Below are positions 13,346 through 26,073 of a stretch of 64,000 nt of DNA, piece by piece. The DNA comes from Ganoderma boninense. Taxonomy: Eukaryota; Basidiomycota; Agaricomycetes; Polyporales; Polyporaceae. The stretch's first letter is position 1. Each line of letters starts with the position of its first letter. The notes under the pieces were generated by a model. That model made no database searches. It was given only the letters and a program-made list of their open reading frames with translations, and was not told where the DNA came from. The stretch lies in assembly GCA_002900995.3 (NCBI GenBank), contig CM035311.1:930001-994000 (forward strand), read 5' to 3'. The position numbers were made by a program, and so were the translations under genes.

Positions 13346-14920
13346 CGCCCCGCTTCGGATGGCTGCCCAGGATGCCATTACGAACCGGAACTTGTGGACG
13401 GTGGGTGTCATCTGCACCACCTTATTGGGAATCGGTAGCGCTCGCTAGTTGGTGTGTCTCGCGCCATTCCGGGCTGTGAGGGTCCTCCAAGCCGAGGTGA
13501 CGGAGCCAAAAGCGGGCGCAGCGGTCCCAGGTGGAGGGCGCTATCGATACAGACAGGGTGTTTTACGGCATTTGGAGGGCAGAAGCATCAAAGGGACATG
13601 ATATCGGCGGGCTCGAGAAGAGGTCATCGAGGGAATGGGAAACATAAGACGGGCAGGACGTCGGAGTCAGATGGCCTCCTCGAGCTCTCGTCCTCCGCGT
13701 CGCATGGCGTCGGCAACATCCGCCTTCCCTATCCTGGAAACTCCTCCAACGCGTCCGTGACGAACACTTTTTCCGACACTCAAAGCTCTCTGGTCTCGTC
13801 TCATCTCTGCTGAGCAAGCTCGGTTCGCGGGTCGCAATATACAGTCACGCGGAGCGGCCGGTTGATCAGTCATATCGACAGCATCTTCCTCGTGCTGGGC
13901 GACAGAGAGCCTCGACCAGTGGACGCATATTCAGACAACCCTATCTGACCAGTATAAGGATGAGAGTGGCATTGCCTCAAAAGGCGCAGGCAAGTCCGTC
14001 CAAGCTCAGCATGACATCAAAATGACAAATGGACACAAGAGAGTATCTATTGGGAAGTCGACGTGCGCAACGCCTGGAATGTCATGGACTGGTTCTCGAA
14101 ATGGAACCCACCGAGGAACTCTCATTCATGGATGACAGCCGTGTATCGGGACGTGCCCAGATCTTGAATTAATGCGCAGGTCTGGTATGAGTCGACTTGC
14201 AGCCGGTCGATACATAATAATGGTTTGGATGGAGTCAAGAGGCGCATGGAGGGTGGAGGGATGCCTAGCTCACATCTCGCGCAAATCCCCATTGCAACGC
14301 GATCGCGGACGACCATCCTTCTGCCTTGCCAAGAAGTAATACAATAGATAGTTTACCGCCTCGGAGGCAGCAGCTGCCAGAGGATGCGACCTGGTAGTCA
14401 AGACAGCTACTCACCAAGTCCTGGCATCACTGCCCATGAACATAGCAACTGGGCGAAAAGGGTCTGATTCATTCGGTCCATCATACCGAAGAGAGAATGA
14501 TGTCTTGGCCCGGCGGACTAACGACGGCTTCTTCTTGTACCAGACCATGGTAGGTTCTTCCCCGATGGTGCCACGCCAAGTTCGGAGTCAGAGCCCTGCA
14601 AGCCAGAGGGGGTGGTGCAACGGCGCATATATGATGTGATGGGGAACAAAGGAGTGAAAGCATTGTGCAGATGCGCCCATATCGTGAGGAGTGACCAGGA
14701 AACGACTAGAGCAAACTCGGAGTCGAAATGGCAGTGGGCGCGCCAGACTGAGTATCTTTTTGTGTTACGTATGACTCCTTTTTTGGGAGAGGGGGGTGAG
14801 AGCACTGCGGGCTGGGCATCCGACTCAGCTCTATGTCCCATTGATCCCTCTTTCCTTCTCCTCCCCCTCTCCCATATATCCTTATTTTTTCTCTCTTAAA
14901 CCACGCATATAAGCCGGTTC
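13346..14920. other. Divergent intergenic region
   Basis: The region between the phenol hydroxylase and the deubiquitinase, which are transcribed away from each other. The right end (about 14850-14920) is pyrimidine-rich with CATATATCC and GCATATAAG patches, consistent with the promoter and leader of the deubiquitinase gene. No supportable gene is seen in the middle. Confidence 0.4.
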
Positions 14921-17900
14921 ATGCCCGGCATCGCTGTTCTTTCCCCCGCCCCTCCCACTAGTTTCACTCCGAAGCTGTCCGGTAAGCATTCTCCTCTCGG
15001 CGCTCGCAATGCAACGACCGACCCCCCATCCCCAGCGATGCAAAATGGAGCGTCCTATCAACGCGATACCATAGCCGAAATCAAGGCGAGCGCAAAGGAG
15101 ACCGCTCAGCAGGTCCGTGGAGCCTCCCCCAGCAGTCTTCTTGCGTCCGCCCGGACCCAAATGCGCATCGCCGCGGTCAAGGAAAATGAAGGGGACCTCA
15201 AGGCTGCGCTCAGCGCGCTCACCAAATCCGCTCTACTCGTGCATATGACCATGGATTCCCCGGAGTTCCGAGCGGAGAGCCAGCCGGGAAAGAAGGGCGG
15301 GTTGCTCAAGGAGTTCATGGACTTCCAGCAGGTGCGTCATTACCCTATTTTCCCAAAGACAGGTCCGTTGATTAGGTGCAGACGGATGGGCGGAATATCG
15401 TTGATAGAACCAAGAACGTGGAGATGAAGCTAGCTGAGTTGGAGAAGGCCACAGCCCAGTACGTGACAATCTCTTCTGCTCTCTGCACGGTGGTACAGCG
15501 CTTTGGCGAGAATAACTCGGAGCGGAGTTGCTCTTAATGCACTGAGTGATCCCACTTTCTCCCGACGTCCTCAGCGAACACCAACTATGCGTTCGCACCA
15601 TCAAGGGAGTGCACCATTGACGGCAGCGACACGGCCCGTTGCAAATTGTTACTTCTTCCATGACCTTCACTCGCATATAATTGTCACAAATGGGTGACCA
15701 GCAGTTTGCAGCGGTGGCGAAGCGGCCCGCTGGCTCTTCCGGATGTATCTAAGCGAGACTGCGAGAATTGTGATGCGCTGTATCAATGTGTAGATTGTTG
15801 TGATTACCAGTCGCGCTTGCTGACCAGTCCCTCCGCAGATCACCCAAGGCTGAAGACAACGCTGACGGCACGGTTGTGAAGACTGGCGGCGGAAGCATCG
15901 CGGATCGGATGCGCTCGTTACAGAACGCTGGGATGGCCGTCTCGACGACGAAGCGCATATCCCGAGAGATACCCACTTCTTCCGCTCCCTCAATGGCTCC
16001 TCCGATGTCTCCTACCTCCGCTCGTCCTAGTCTCCTCTCTCTCCAAATGATGTCCGCTCCAACGGGCCCACCATCATCATTTGCTCAGTCATTAGGATCG
16101 CCCACAGCATCTGCTCCGTCACCGCACGCGCTTGTCCCGACCTCCAGTCTCGGCCCTCCGTCTCCGTCTTCCTCCACTTCCTCTTCCCCTCGAATGTCAG
16201 CGTTGATGATCCAAGACTTCGCAACGACGTTCCCTTCCATTGATGAATTGGAGGAGATGGACGGATTGAAGATACCCTCACATCCCACAGGTACGAGCAG
16301 CTCCGGATCGCGCTCCAGTAGGAAACCGTCCATATCACACGCGAACGGCGTCCCCATGTTCCACCCCAAACCGTTTCCAAGCTTGCCTATGGATATGGGC
16401 CCACGTCCGTCGAGCACGCCGATCCCTCCTACTATTGACACATTCCAAAGCCGCCCGAGCTCCCCTATGCGGACACCTCTCTCGCCAACCGTGCCCCGCA
16501 AACCCTCGTATCTGTCTATGAACACGACACTAAGTTCGAGCTACAGCTCAAATTTGAGCACGAGCGTACCAAGGTCACCAGTGATACCATCAACTCCGAT
16601 CGCCGAGAGAGCGGAGCTCCCTTTCAAGACACTCTTCCCGAAGACATTGCACGAGTGGAGGGATAAGCCCAACTTCAAGGTGCTGCTGTTGGACGTACGG
16701 ACACGGGAGGAGTTTGAGAAGGAGCACATCAGGGCGGACGCGGTCGTATGTATAGAACCATCTATCCTCCAGCGCGTTCAGTGAGTGCCGTACGTTCCGT
16801 GCATCTGACACCCCAGCTCACGTGCACGTGCCTTGCAGGGTGACTGGATCGACAATAGAGGATGCGCTGAGCATCAGCCCTCGAGACGAGTCCACGCTCT
16901 TTGCTAACCGCGACAAGTTCGACCTCATCGCGATATATGACGAGTCGTCGGAGAACATGGGCGACCCAAACTCGCCGCTGTCGGTGCTCTTCAAGGCGAT
17001 ATACGAGATGGCGTTCCGCAAGTTCCTGAAGAACATGCCCATGCTCCTCATCGGTGGCTTGCGGGCGTGGAAGAGCGAGTATGGAGAGGCCGAGACCATC
17101 TCCGCGACCGCCTCGCCTGCCCGGCCGCTGCATGGTTTGGCGAACGGGATCAGCCCATCGCTTGTCAACGGCACCGGAGTTCCTGGCACGCCCCCGACGG
17201 AGCCGAAGTCCCTTGGGCTTACACTCAGTCACGGGCACGCACGCACTCCTGCGGAATCGTCAACAGCGTCGTCAATTATCACTCCTGTGCCAGCTACACC
17301 GACGACAGGCGAGATCGCTGGAATACCCATTGGACGTGCGAGGTCGGGGACGGACTCCACTGTAGACCCGAATGCCCACCGACCTTGGATACCGAATGCG
17401 ATTCGAACGCCAGGAGAGGCTGCGCCTGGTTCACCAAGGTGAGTTTTCATGACGTTTCGCATACTGTCTTGCATGTGTGGATGTGTGCACGTGCTGTATG
17501 ACTGGGCTCGGTTGTATCACCGCCGCTCGAGCTTCTCTGTGTCATGATGCTGATACCCTGCGACAGGTTGGGGATGGATGGGGTGGGCCCACTCCCCCCC
17601 TTAGACCCCGCCAAGCGGTTGACTCGCAAGCCGGCGATGTCGCGTAGTGGTTCGAATTCCGTATCATACCCTGCAACATTTACACCCATGATACCTGAGA
17701 ACGTAAGCCAGTTCTTGCGATCGCACGAGCTTGTGTTGACGACTGTCATCCAGATGGCCATGCAGCATGTCTCATCTCCGCTCATGAACGGCCCGTCTCC
17801 CATCCAATACCCTCAGATCTCCCGACACATCTCTCCCCTCTCTCCTCAGGTCACCGGTTCCTCGTTCTCCCCCACACCCGCCGGTGTCAACGGCCTCTCT

Positions 17901-19609
17901 CTCCCACCCCAAGCCTCGATCAACCCCTCCCCGCTGTCTCGCAGACGCAGTGACTACATTGACCAATCCCAGGAAGCACTCAATGGCCTGCAGCGCGCCC
18001 CCATCGACTATCCCGAGCTCTCCTCCCAGCACATCCTCCGGCCGCCACCCGCCGCCGCGTCATCGACGCTCGACAACCGGCCTCGGATCAGCAACTACTT
18101 CGCGACGGCACAATCCGGGCCGAAGCCGCCGACGATCCCCTCCGACTACCCGGTGACGTACTGGTCAGACACGCAGATCGGGACGAGCGGGCTGAAGAAC
18201 CTCGGCAACACGTGCTACATGAACTCGACGATCCAGTGTCTGAGCGCGACGGTGCCGTTCTCGAGGTTCTTCACGGACGGGCGGTGGAAGAATGCGGTCA
18301 ACATGGTGAACCCGATGGGCACGAAGGGGAACCTTGCGCTCGCGTTTGCGTTGATCTTGCGGGATATGTGGCAGGGCGAGGGAAGCACCCTGTCGCCTGT
18401 CACCTTCCGCGTACGTTCGCGCGTTCATTCATCTGGATTATATTTTTGCTGATAATAGTTGCCATTTGGTTTGTAGAGATCTATTTGCAGCCATGCACCC
18501 CAGTTTTCGGGCTCGGAGCAGCACGACTCGCAGGAGTTCCTGAGCTTCCTGCTGGACGGCCTGCACGAGGACTTGAACAGGATCCTGCAGAAGCGGAATA
18601 TCGAGTCGACGCCGGAGCGGGAAGCTGAGCTCGAGAAGATGCCGACACAGATCGCGAGCGAGCAAGAGTGGCAGATTTACCGCATGCGCGACGACAGCCT
18701 GGTCGTCGACTTCTTCCAGGGTCAATACCGGAACCGAATGGAATGCCTCACCTGTCATAAAGTGCGTTTTATCCCCTTCCTTACGCGTCTTTCCTGCGTT
18801 CTCGTTCCTGGCGATTCCGGCTGCAGTTGCTGAAGGGTCGTCTCACAGACATCAACAACATACAACACCTTCATGTACCTCACGTTGCCGATACCCACCA
18901 GTCGAGGGTCGAAGGTCACGCTCCAGCAGTGCATAGATGCGTTCGTGAAGGAAGAAGTCATGGAGAAATCCGACGCATGGTATGCCGCCTCAGTCTTATC
19001 GGGCGGACCAGCTGCTAACGCAGACGCCAATGCTTACCACAGGAATTGCCCACATTGCAAGGCGCTGCGGAAGGCGACCAAGAGGCTCTCGCTCTCGAGA
19101 TTACCCCCTGTCCTCCTGATACACCTCAAGCGCTTCTCCGCGAAGGGCCCCTTCACGGACAAAGTCGAGACGTTCGTCGAGTTCCCGCTGAAGAGCCTGG
19201 ACTTGACCAACTACATGCCGCCGCCGCTCCCGCCTGGCGCAGGTGGTGTGTCGCCGCTCTCACCGGACGATCCGAGGTGCCAGCTACCGCCGTACCGATA
19301 TGATCTGTATGGTGTGACAAATCACTTCGGGACGTTGAGCACCGGACATTGTAAGTCGCTAGTGTGTGCTGCGCTTCCACACACGATGGGACTAACTGCG
19401 GCTACGCTTGACAGATACGGCGTTCATTGCTTCGAGGGGAGGCTGGCTGTACTGCGACGACAGCCGTGTAACATCAGCGGACGCCAAAGACGTAGTGGTG
19501 CGTTATTTTGAGTCCCTCCTTCTGTTTTCATTGCTCACTACGTCTCCATGGTTCCTTGCTCCAGGGCAAGCCAGCATACATTCTGTTTTACAAGAGGACC
19601 AAAGTGTAA
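14921..19609 (+). CDS. Ubiquitin carboxyl-terminal hydrolase with rhodanese domain (Doa4/Ubp5/USP8 type)
   Basis: A cysteine protease that removes ubiquitin from proteins. The relatives Doa4 and USP8 act at endosomes on cargo entering multivesicular bodies. The N-terminal part (nt 14921-15330) is helical and resembles the USP8/Doa4 dimerisation or MIT-like region. A long Ser/Pro-rich linker follows (15890-16610). A rhodanese-like domain starts at TLHEWRDKPNFKVLLLDVR (about 16650-17080); its active-site loop lacks an obvious Cys, as in other USP8-type proteins. The USP domain begins near 18170 with the Cys box GLKNLGNTCYMNSTIQCL. It also has a QHDSQEFLSFLLDGL box and CxxC zinc ligands (MECLTCHK, WNCPHCKAL). 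The His box NHFGTLSTGHYTAFI is split by an intron near 19350-19414. The end is KPAYILFYKRTKV and stop 19609. About ten short introns are inferred. The domain order supports the endosomal Doa4-like group. Confidence 0.93.
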
Positions 19610-20140
19610 CATCGACCGAACCTTACTACACCTTACATATAACCTTGCATTCATCTTTTCGTTCAGTTATCGGATCTTGCTGTCAGTTGTACTTGTTTGT
19701 TTGTTTGTTTGTTTGTTTGTTCTGTCCACTCACAACCCCCTCCCCCACTGCATTGTCGCCGCGAGACACTACTCTCCTTAAATACCTTAGCACTTGTAAT
19801 CGTACACCAAACAAACTAGCGGAAGGTTCGCGCGTACACATGCCACGCTCCTGATCTTGGTATCGGACCATGACACATGCCACAGATATCCCCAGTTCCT
19901 CATCTACGTATGTATCGTATCTAACGTTCGTGGATAGTCGCCTTCCGTGTCCGGTGCCAGCGCGCGCACTGTAGCAATGAACCAATGTACAGGTCCCGCC
20001 GCTGACCGAGAAGCCCATCTCACTCCCTTGCGCGTCGTTCCCACTCTCCCCCACCTGGCTCACAATCCTCTCAAGCCTCGACTCCGACTGTCAAGGGGAT
20101 CTGGGGGAAGCCACGGAGCGCGGTACAGGGCCCGCCATTG
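19610..20140. other. Convergent 3' intergenic region
   Basis: The spacer between the deubiquitinase stop and the Snt2-like stop. It contains a TTTG microsatellite and otherwise only presumed 3' UTR sequence. Confidence 0.5.
19692..19721. repeat. TTTG microsatellite
   Basis: About seven consecutive TTTG/TTGT units in the 3' flank of the deubiquitinase gene, likely within its 3' UTR. A probable length-variable marker. Confidence 0.9.
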
Positions 20141-23100
20141 TCATGACGCCCCGATGCCGATGATGACCGGGTAGTTGTTCCTGCACTCGCAGTGGCACTT
20201 GTGGCACAGCCACGACTTGAGGGGCTCCCCTCCGCTGCCGTTGGTGCCGGCGTGGTGCATGTTCGGGTTCGCCACTTCGTGGAAGAAGGGCGAGAACTCG
20301 GTCCGGCAACGGTAGCAGTGCGGGTCTGCCGCAGCGAGCGCAAGTGCCAAGCCGTTGCTGTTGCTGCTGGCACCGTTGGCGTTCGGGAAGCCGTTCGGCA
20401 CGATGCTTGGCCCGAGGCCGGTTCCGGTTCCGGTTCCAGGCGTGCTCGCGCCGCTCTCGTCGACAGAGGCGGTCGAGGACCTTTCGGCCGACGCGGACGC
20501 GGAGGACGCTTCGAGGATCTGGTCGAGACGGCGGGCCTTGCGGAGGAGACCGTGCGTCTGGCCGACGTCCGCCTGCTTATAGTTCCTGCAATAGATCTGG
20601 AGCGCCGTCTGGAGACAACGCGCAGTGAAATCGACAGTCAGAGTCATTATAAAACAAGAGTCCAGATTGACAAGTGGAGCCAGCGAAGTACGCACCTCGC
20701 CGGCGTCGTTGGTATCGCATATGTCGTACACTTGCCGCTTGTGGTTGACATGACCTTTGCAGATGACGGATGGGATCATGAGGCCGGACTGGCCCTTGAA
20801 GTCAACCGTGGGCGTGCCCTCTCGGCGGCTGTTCTTGGCCTGCACGAACACGATGGAGGCCAGCTTAGCTTGTCTCCGGGTTTGAATGCCATCTTGGGAA
20901 GGACGTACCTGTTGGACCTCAAAGCCGAACTTGTGGCCCTGCTTCCACGCGCAAGAGACGTGGTACTCGGCGGGGCACTCGTTGCACTGGATCACAGCCC
21001 CGTCTTCGCGGTCGCACAGCGTGCAATTCTGTTAACCACGGCGTCACCAGTCAGCGACAACCTGAGCAGCGAGAGGGAGGAGGAAGATACGCGCATGCTT
21101 CCACCGGAATTTCGGCATGGTGCTGATGCCCTCGACGAGCCGCAGACGCTTTGCGTCGGAATAGGTGATCTCGGGGATGAAGACGGAGCAGAGCACGTGC
21201 ACCCACGCCTGGCCTTCTGTGGGCTTGCACGCGCGCAAGTACGAGTCCGGCGGCGGATAGATGAGCTTCTTCTTCGGGTCCCGCCGCATTCGCGGGCACA
21301 GGAGGCAGTCCGGTATCTGCGGGAGGAAGCGAACGCGGACGATCAGGCAAATCAGGAGGGCCAGGGGGGAAACACGGGCTCACCAGGGACGCCTCGAGCG
21401 ACTTCTCGTTCTGGCAGAGGTCGCACACCCAGTTCTCCGCGGCTGCGGCGTCGGGTGCGATCCCGCACGCGGCGGCGTGGACACGGAACTGGCATTGCTT
21501 GCAGCGGAGCACCTTGCCTGCTGGCCCCGTCCGCTGACACGCCACGCAGCGGAACTGCGGCGGAGCTGCTGGCGGTGGTGTAGCCTGCGAGGACGCAGTC
21601 TGCAAGGCAAGCTCCGTGAGCTCCCACGGAGAAACAGAAACACGAGGGCAAGCAAGCAAGCAACAAACCTTCGCCCGCTTGGCTGATGGAGCGCTGAGCG
21701 GTGTGCCCTCGCGCTTGTTGTCGGTCTTCGCCTTCGAGTTCGCGATGATCTCCTCGCGCAACGGGCGCACGTTCAGATCCGCGTACTTGCGCCAGCTCAG
21801 GCCGCAGCTGTCGCAGAGAACGTTGGTGGCTAGACCCTTGGGTGCCTTCCACCACGCCTCGGACTCGCGTGTGCGGCATGCGCCGCAGCTGGTGTGGTTC
21901 TTCTTCAGCTCGGTGACCACAGAGCCCTCCTCGTCGTCGGGCGTGACGTCGCGCATGACCACGTCCGCCTTCAAGTCCTGCCCGCGTGCGCGCGCGGCAC
22001 GTATCCGCACGTTCTCCTCGCCTAGCTTCGAGCTGCGAGTGGGTCGGTCAGTGGCGCGGGGAGGCATAGCGGGACAAGATGATGAATTGCACCCACTTCT
22101 TCCAGTGCCCGTAGAAACGGACGACCTCGGGCATCGGCCGGGTGCCCACCTCCTCGCGCACGGCGCGCAGCTCTGCGCCGTGCATCGAGATCGCGTCCTC
22201 GAAGGCGGCCACCTCGTCCGCGCCCCACTCCTTATCGGTGTATCTTGTGTCGTTCTTTTTGAACTGCGACACAATTAGAGTAGACGTAGCAGAAGGCGTC
22301 TTGTTGTCTTACCTTCTGGAGGCGCATCGGGGACCGCATGCTCACGGTCGAGAAGTCGCGCTTGTTGGCCCATGCCTCCGTTAGGCGGAAGGTGACCTCG
22401 GTCAGCCAGTCGACGCTACACCGGTGCTTGTCGTTCCTGGTGAGCAGGCTCTTCTGCTTCTCGACTGTGCGACAAGTTTAGCATTGTTTCAGGGATTCTT
22501 GTGACGCAGAACACTCACACGACTCGACTAGAAGACAGCACAGATAAGTAAACGCTAGACCAACATCTCGGCTCGGCGCTGCACCCACCTTCGGCCGGCG
22601 ACATCTCGTTGACGAGGCTCAGGACCTCGATTGTCCCATCTCCCCCCCGCTCCTCAATTTCTTCGAAGAGTTGTCAGTGCTCAATCCTTGCATGCACAAT
22701 GTGCGGCGCACGCTCACCTATTGGTCTATCCGCTGTGCCTGGCGCGGCGGGTACGGTAACCTGGTACTTAGGTCCGACACGAGTAGCCGCCCGTGGAAAG
22801 ATGAGATCATCGGGATCTGTGCGCCGACATCAGCCACCAGCACCGCAAAAGCCGCAACCCCTCCTTATTGCCCTGTGCTCTCTCCACACACGCCGTTCAG
22901 TCCCTGGACACACGTACCAAGTGTATCTTCCGCAAACGTATACAACCTGCGTATGCCCCAATTTAAAAGGCAACATGCAGTCAGCCTCGCGCACTCGCTC
23001 CGCATTCATCTCCGCGCCCCCACGCGTGCGCGCAGACGGACTCACCCGAAGTAGCGGAAGGGCCACATCTTGAAGTGCTTGATCTCCACGTTCTCCTCCT

Positions 23101-24211
23101 TCTCCGCGAGCACCCGGTCCTTCCGCGGGCGGCCTCGCCCGCGAGCCGGCGGCGCATTCGTCTTCGGCTTCGGCGCCACCGCCGGCGTGTGATGGCGCAT
23201 GTCGTGCTTCTCGACCTCCTCCTCGTGTGCCCGCGAGCACGGCGCGCACGTCCAGCCGTACCCGCGACTCGGCTTCGACAGCATCGGCGGGGTGACGCAC
23301 TCCATGTGGAAGAACTTCTTGCAGCGGTCGCATTGCAGCGACTCGGCGCTGCGAAGACGGAGACGAGAAGCACATCAGCCGGTGTGAAATTCGAACATGG
23401 ATGGGACCGGGGGTGATAGAAGACGTCGACACGTACGGCGGGCACCACTTCTCGCACGTATCGCACAGGCGCAGATCGTCGGTCAGGTCAGGCACGACCT
23501 CCCGCTCGGCCACAATGTATTCGTAGCGTTCGACGAGCACCTCCCTGATGTGTGTCGGCACTGCAAACGCACCGCGTCAGCATCTCGGACGAATTTAGCC
23601 ATAAGCGCCGTGCCCTTCCGGGTGGCAAGGCAAGGCCCGGATGCGGCCCCGCCGCCCACGGCAGTGCGTGCGCCACCCACCGTTGCGGACGGTCGTCGCG
23701 GGGATGACCTCGAACTCCTTCCTGAGCCACGGGTCGAACAGGCGGGTGAAGTAGAACCTGTCCGGGCGCTTCTTCCAGCCCGCGAGGTCCGAGATGCGGT
23801 CGCGGTGGTGCACGAAGCAGCGGGCGCGCAGCTGGCTGAGCTCGCAGACCTCGGAGTAGATCGCGGCGAGCAGCAGGCGCGAGTCCGCGACGGTGCGGTC
23901 CGAGACGTCGCTGGGGCGGTAGTACCACGCGAGGCGGACGCGCGTGATCGGCTCGTTGCGCCGCCCCGCCCGGTCGAACGTCGGCGTGCCCTGCGCTGGC
24001 AGGAACTCCATGATGCGCGCGATCGAGTACGGCGTGCCGTCGCGCACGCCCCAGCTCGGGGAGCAGTAGACGTGGTCTGCGAAAAAAAAAACATAAATAA
24101 GAGTGAGCATGGTGGTCGAGGGATGGAGAGAGGAGCGGCGGGGGAGGCACCGTTGACTTTGACCTCCTCGCCATTCTTGAGCGTGATCTTGAACGGCGGC
24201 GGAGAAGGCAT
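20141..24211 (-). CDS. SNT2: Snt2-type chromatin protein: BAH, PHD, ELM2, SANT, GATA finger, PHD, extended PHD
   Basis: A large multi-domain histone reader. Yeast Snt2 partners Ecm5 and the Rpd3 deacetylase, and fission yeast Snt2 is in the Lid2 demethylase complex. From the start at 24211 (MPSPPPFKITLKNG) the order is a BAH domain (about 24070-23650, DHVYCSPSWGVRDGTPYSIA) and a first PHD finger (about 23490-23230, LCDTCEKWCPP then ECVTPPML). An RGRGRPRK AT-hook-like motif follows near 23130, then an ELM2-like YQVTVPAAPGTADRPI (about 22760). A SANT domain (YTDKEWGADEVAAFEDAI, about 22230) and a GATA-type finger (CGACRTRESEAWWKAP...CDSCG, about 21890-21800) come next. The C-terminal part holds a second PHD (RCVACQRTG, about 21560) and an extended PHD (CLLCPRMRRDPKKK to about 20990). 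It ends with a Cys-rich tail to stop 20141. Numerous short introns are needed. Very high GC makes long false frames on the plus strand. Confidence 0.93.
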
Positions 24212-25456
24212 CGCAGGGTCTAGCGCCCGTCGGAGAATCAGGAAGGCTGGAAATGGGCGAGAAGAAAGCCAAAGAAGGCCAGAATATTAGGTTAGGGCTC
24301 CCTCCGTGTAGCTGAGGAGAGTGGAGGGGCTGAGGAATATTTCTAACGAGGCTGGACGTGGTCGCTGGGTTAGATGGTTGCGAGCTGCACTGCGAAGGAG
24401 ATCGGGGGGCGTAGCGCCAGGTGGGCGGACAGAGGGGCAGAAAATCGGGGCTGGGGGTGCTGAGAAAAGCTGTGCGGCTCCCGAGGTGCTCTGTGAGGCG
24501 TGGAGAGGGGCGGAGGGATTATTTGAGGCGGAGGGGACGGACGGAGGGATGATGGTGGTAAGTAAAGAGAGGACCGAGGGCGGGCGGGAAACGAGATCTG
24601 CTCGCTGAATGGTAAGATTCAACTCCGACAATCCCCTGCGCGGAACCTCCTGGCCAGCGACCAGTGCCCCAGCCGGCAGTCCCTCTGAGCGACACGGCGT
24701 CCTCTGGATATCTCAATATCCCCCTGGTGCACACCGAAGGGGCTCGAATAAGGCGGCTAAGCTGGAGCGATTTTTTCGAGCATAAAGGGATGAAAACGGG
24801 GACGGGGACCTTTGCTAGCACCCCCAACCTTCCTGGAAGACTGCCGAATCCGTGCCATGCGCACTCAGGTTTGGAGGGGCTGTCTCCGCAGTATGCCAGT
24901 CCCCGAGCCTGGCCAGAGACCTCAATGCTCGTTGTCATCTGCCGCTTGCACTCTTCCCACTGTGCAGAATAATTACATCGGCGACGAGGGCGAGCTCGCC
25001 ACTGCTCGCGACGCAGAGCAACGCAACGCAACGCAACGTCGCCCTCAAGAAGCATCGGAGAATGCCGAGCGCCGTCTCCTCGGCCGCCACGACTCGGGCC
25101 TGCTCCACTTGCCCCCACAAATTAAATCCATCACAAGGGCACACAACAGCCCTTGCAAGAGAGTTGAGAGGCTGCGGACATTGCCCAGACACGTTGAGGA
25201 TGACAAGATAGTAGAAATGGTTGACTTTCTGGGGGCGATCACACAGAGCCCGGTGGGCAAGTCGAGGTTTCCAGGTACGTATGGTACAAAAGCTTCGCGA
25301 TAGTAGAACTATAATACATAAGAGGAAAACCTGCCAATCACCGACTGACCAGAAAGCCTCGCTTCGGCTTGACCCTCAACGAACGCAGAGCCGGTCAGAT
25401 GTAATTCCGTTGGTATGGGATGACGTGCATGCTGGGGTCAAAGTCGTGGGGGTTGA
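24212..25456. other. Intergenic: Snt2-like promoter side and PHF5A 3' flank
   Basis: The promoter of the Snt2-like gene should lie next to 24212. A short AACGC tandem repeat (25020-25037) is the only structured element seen. Reading frames on both strands are unsupported. Confidence 0.4.
25020..25037. repeat. AACGC short tandem repeat
   Basis: About three and a half consecutive AACGC units in non-coding DNA. Confidence 0.8.
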
Positions 25457-26073
25457 CTAGCCTTTCTTGAAGCCTACGAAACGCCAAAGGTGACGGCTAA
25501 GCATGCGAGATGATGTACTTGGAAGGCAGTACGCACCTAAACGACGCCTCTCATAGAACAGGTCCGTCCTACTCGCTCCCAAGTTGACAATTTTGGGACA
25601 TCCATCGCGATCCTTCTCTAGCCTCGTGCACTCGGCACAGTAGTAAGCGTCAGAAATGCCTGAGAGACGCCGGTCAGCATATGATGGGGGGAACTCTGAG
25701 GGCAGGGGGCACATACCGGGAGAGCCACAGATGATGCATCGTCCTCCGTAAGTGCCAAAGTTGCATTCGTCACAAATGCGGACAAGCGTCTCAGGGCGTA
25801 CGTAGGAATCACAGACGGGGCTGCGTGGCGGCGTGAGCAGGCTTTCGCATGGGGATATCGTAAGAAGCGCACCATTTTCCATCACACTTTTCACACAAAC
25901 GGCCGATGGCTGATAACAAGGGGTCAGCTTGGGCCAGAACGGGCGGTATGAGGCGACGTACCGATTCCAGGCTGTCGCCTGCACATGATGAGATCTGGTG
26001 CATATATGCTGTCAGCGTTCACACTGCTTTTCGTGCAACGACGTCAAAACGTACCCGGGTGGTGCTTCGACAT
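25457..26073 (-). CDS. RDS3: PHF5A/Rds3 splicing factor (SF3b subunit)
   Basis: A small zinc protein of the U2 snRNP SF3b complex, essential for branch-point recognition; it acts in the nucleus. The start is ATG at 26073. Exon 1 is only 19 nt (26055-26073), and the minus strand then reads through short GT-AG introns. Assembled pieces include [98 protein letters not shown] and the tail LGFKKG. All CxxC zinc-ligand pairs of the family's knotted zinc fold are visible. The total of about 110 residues equals the family length. The protein is among the most conserved eukaryotic splicing factors, so identity is firm. Six exons for a 110-residue protein is notable. Confidence 0.97.

Noticed and set aside
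20192..21583. 463-codon plus-strand open frame
   Set aside because: It is antisense to the Snt2-like exons and arises from their high GC content; its composition is Arg/Ala/Val-rich with no domain.
24519..25118. 199-codon minus-strand frame next to the Snt2-like gene
   Set aside because: No domain, no ATG context and no splice structure; lies in presumed promoter DNA.
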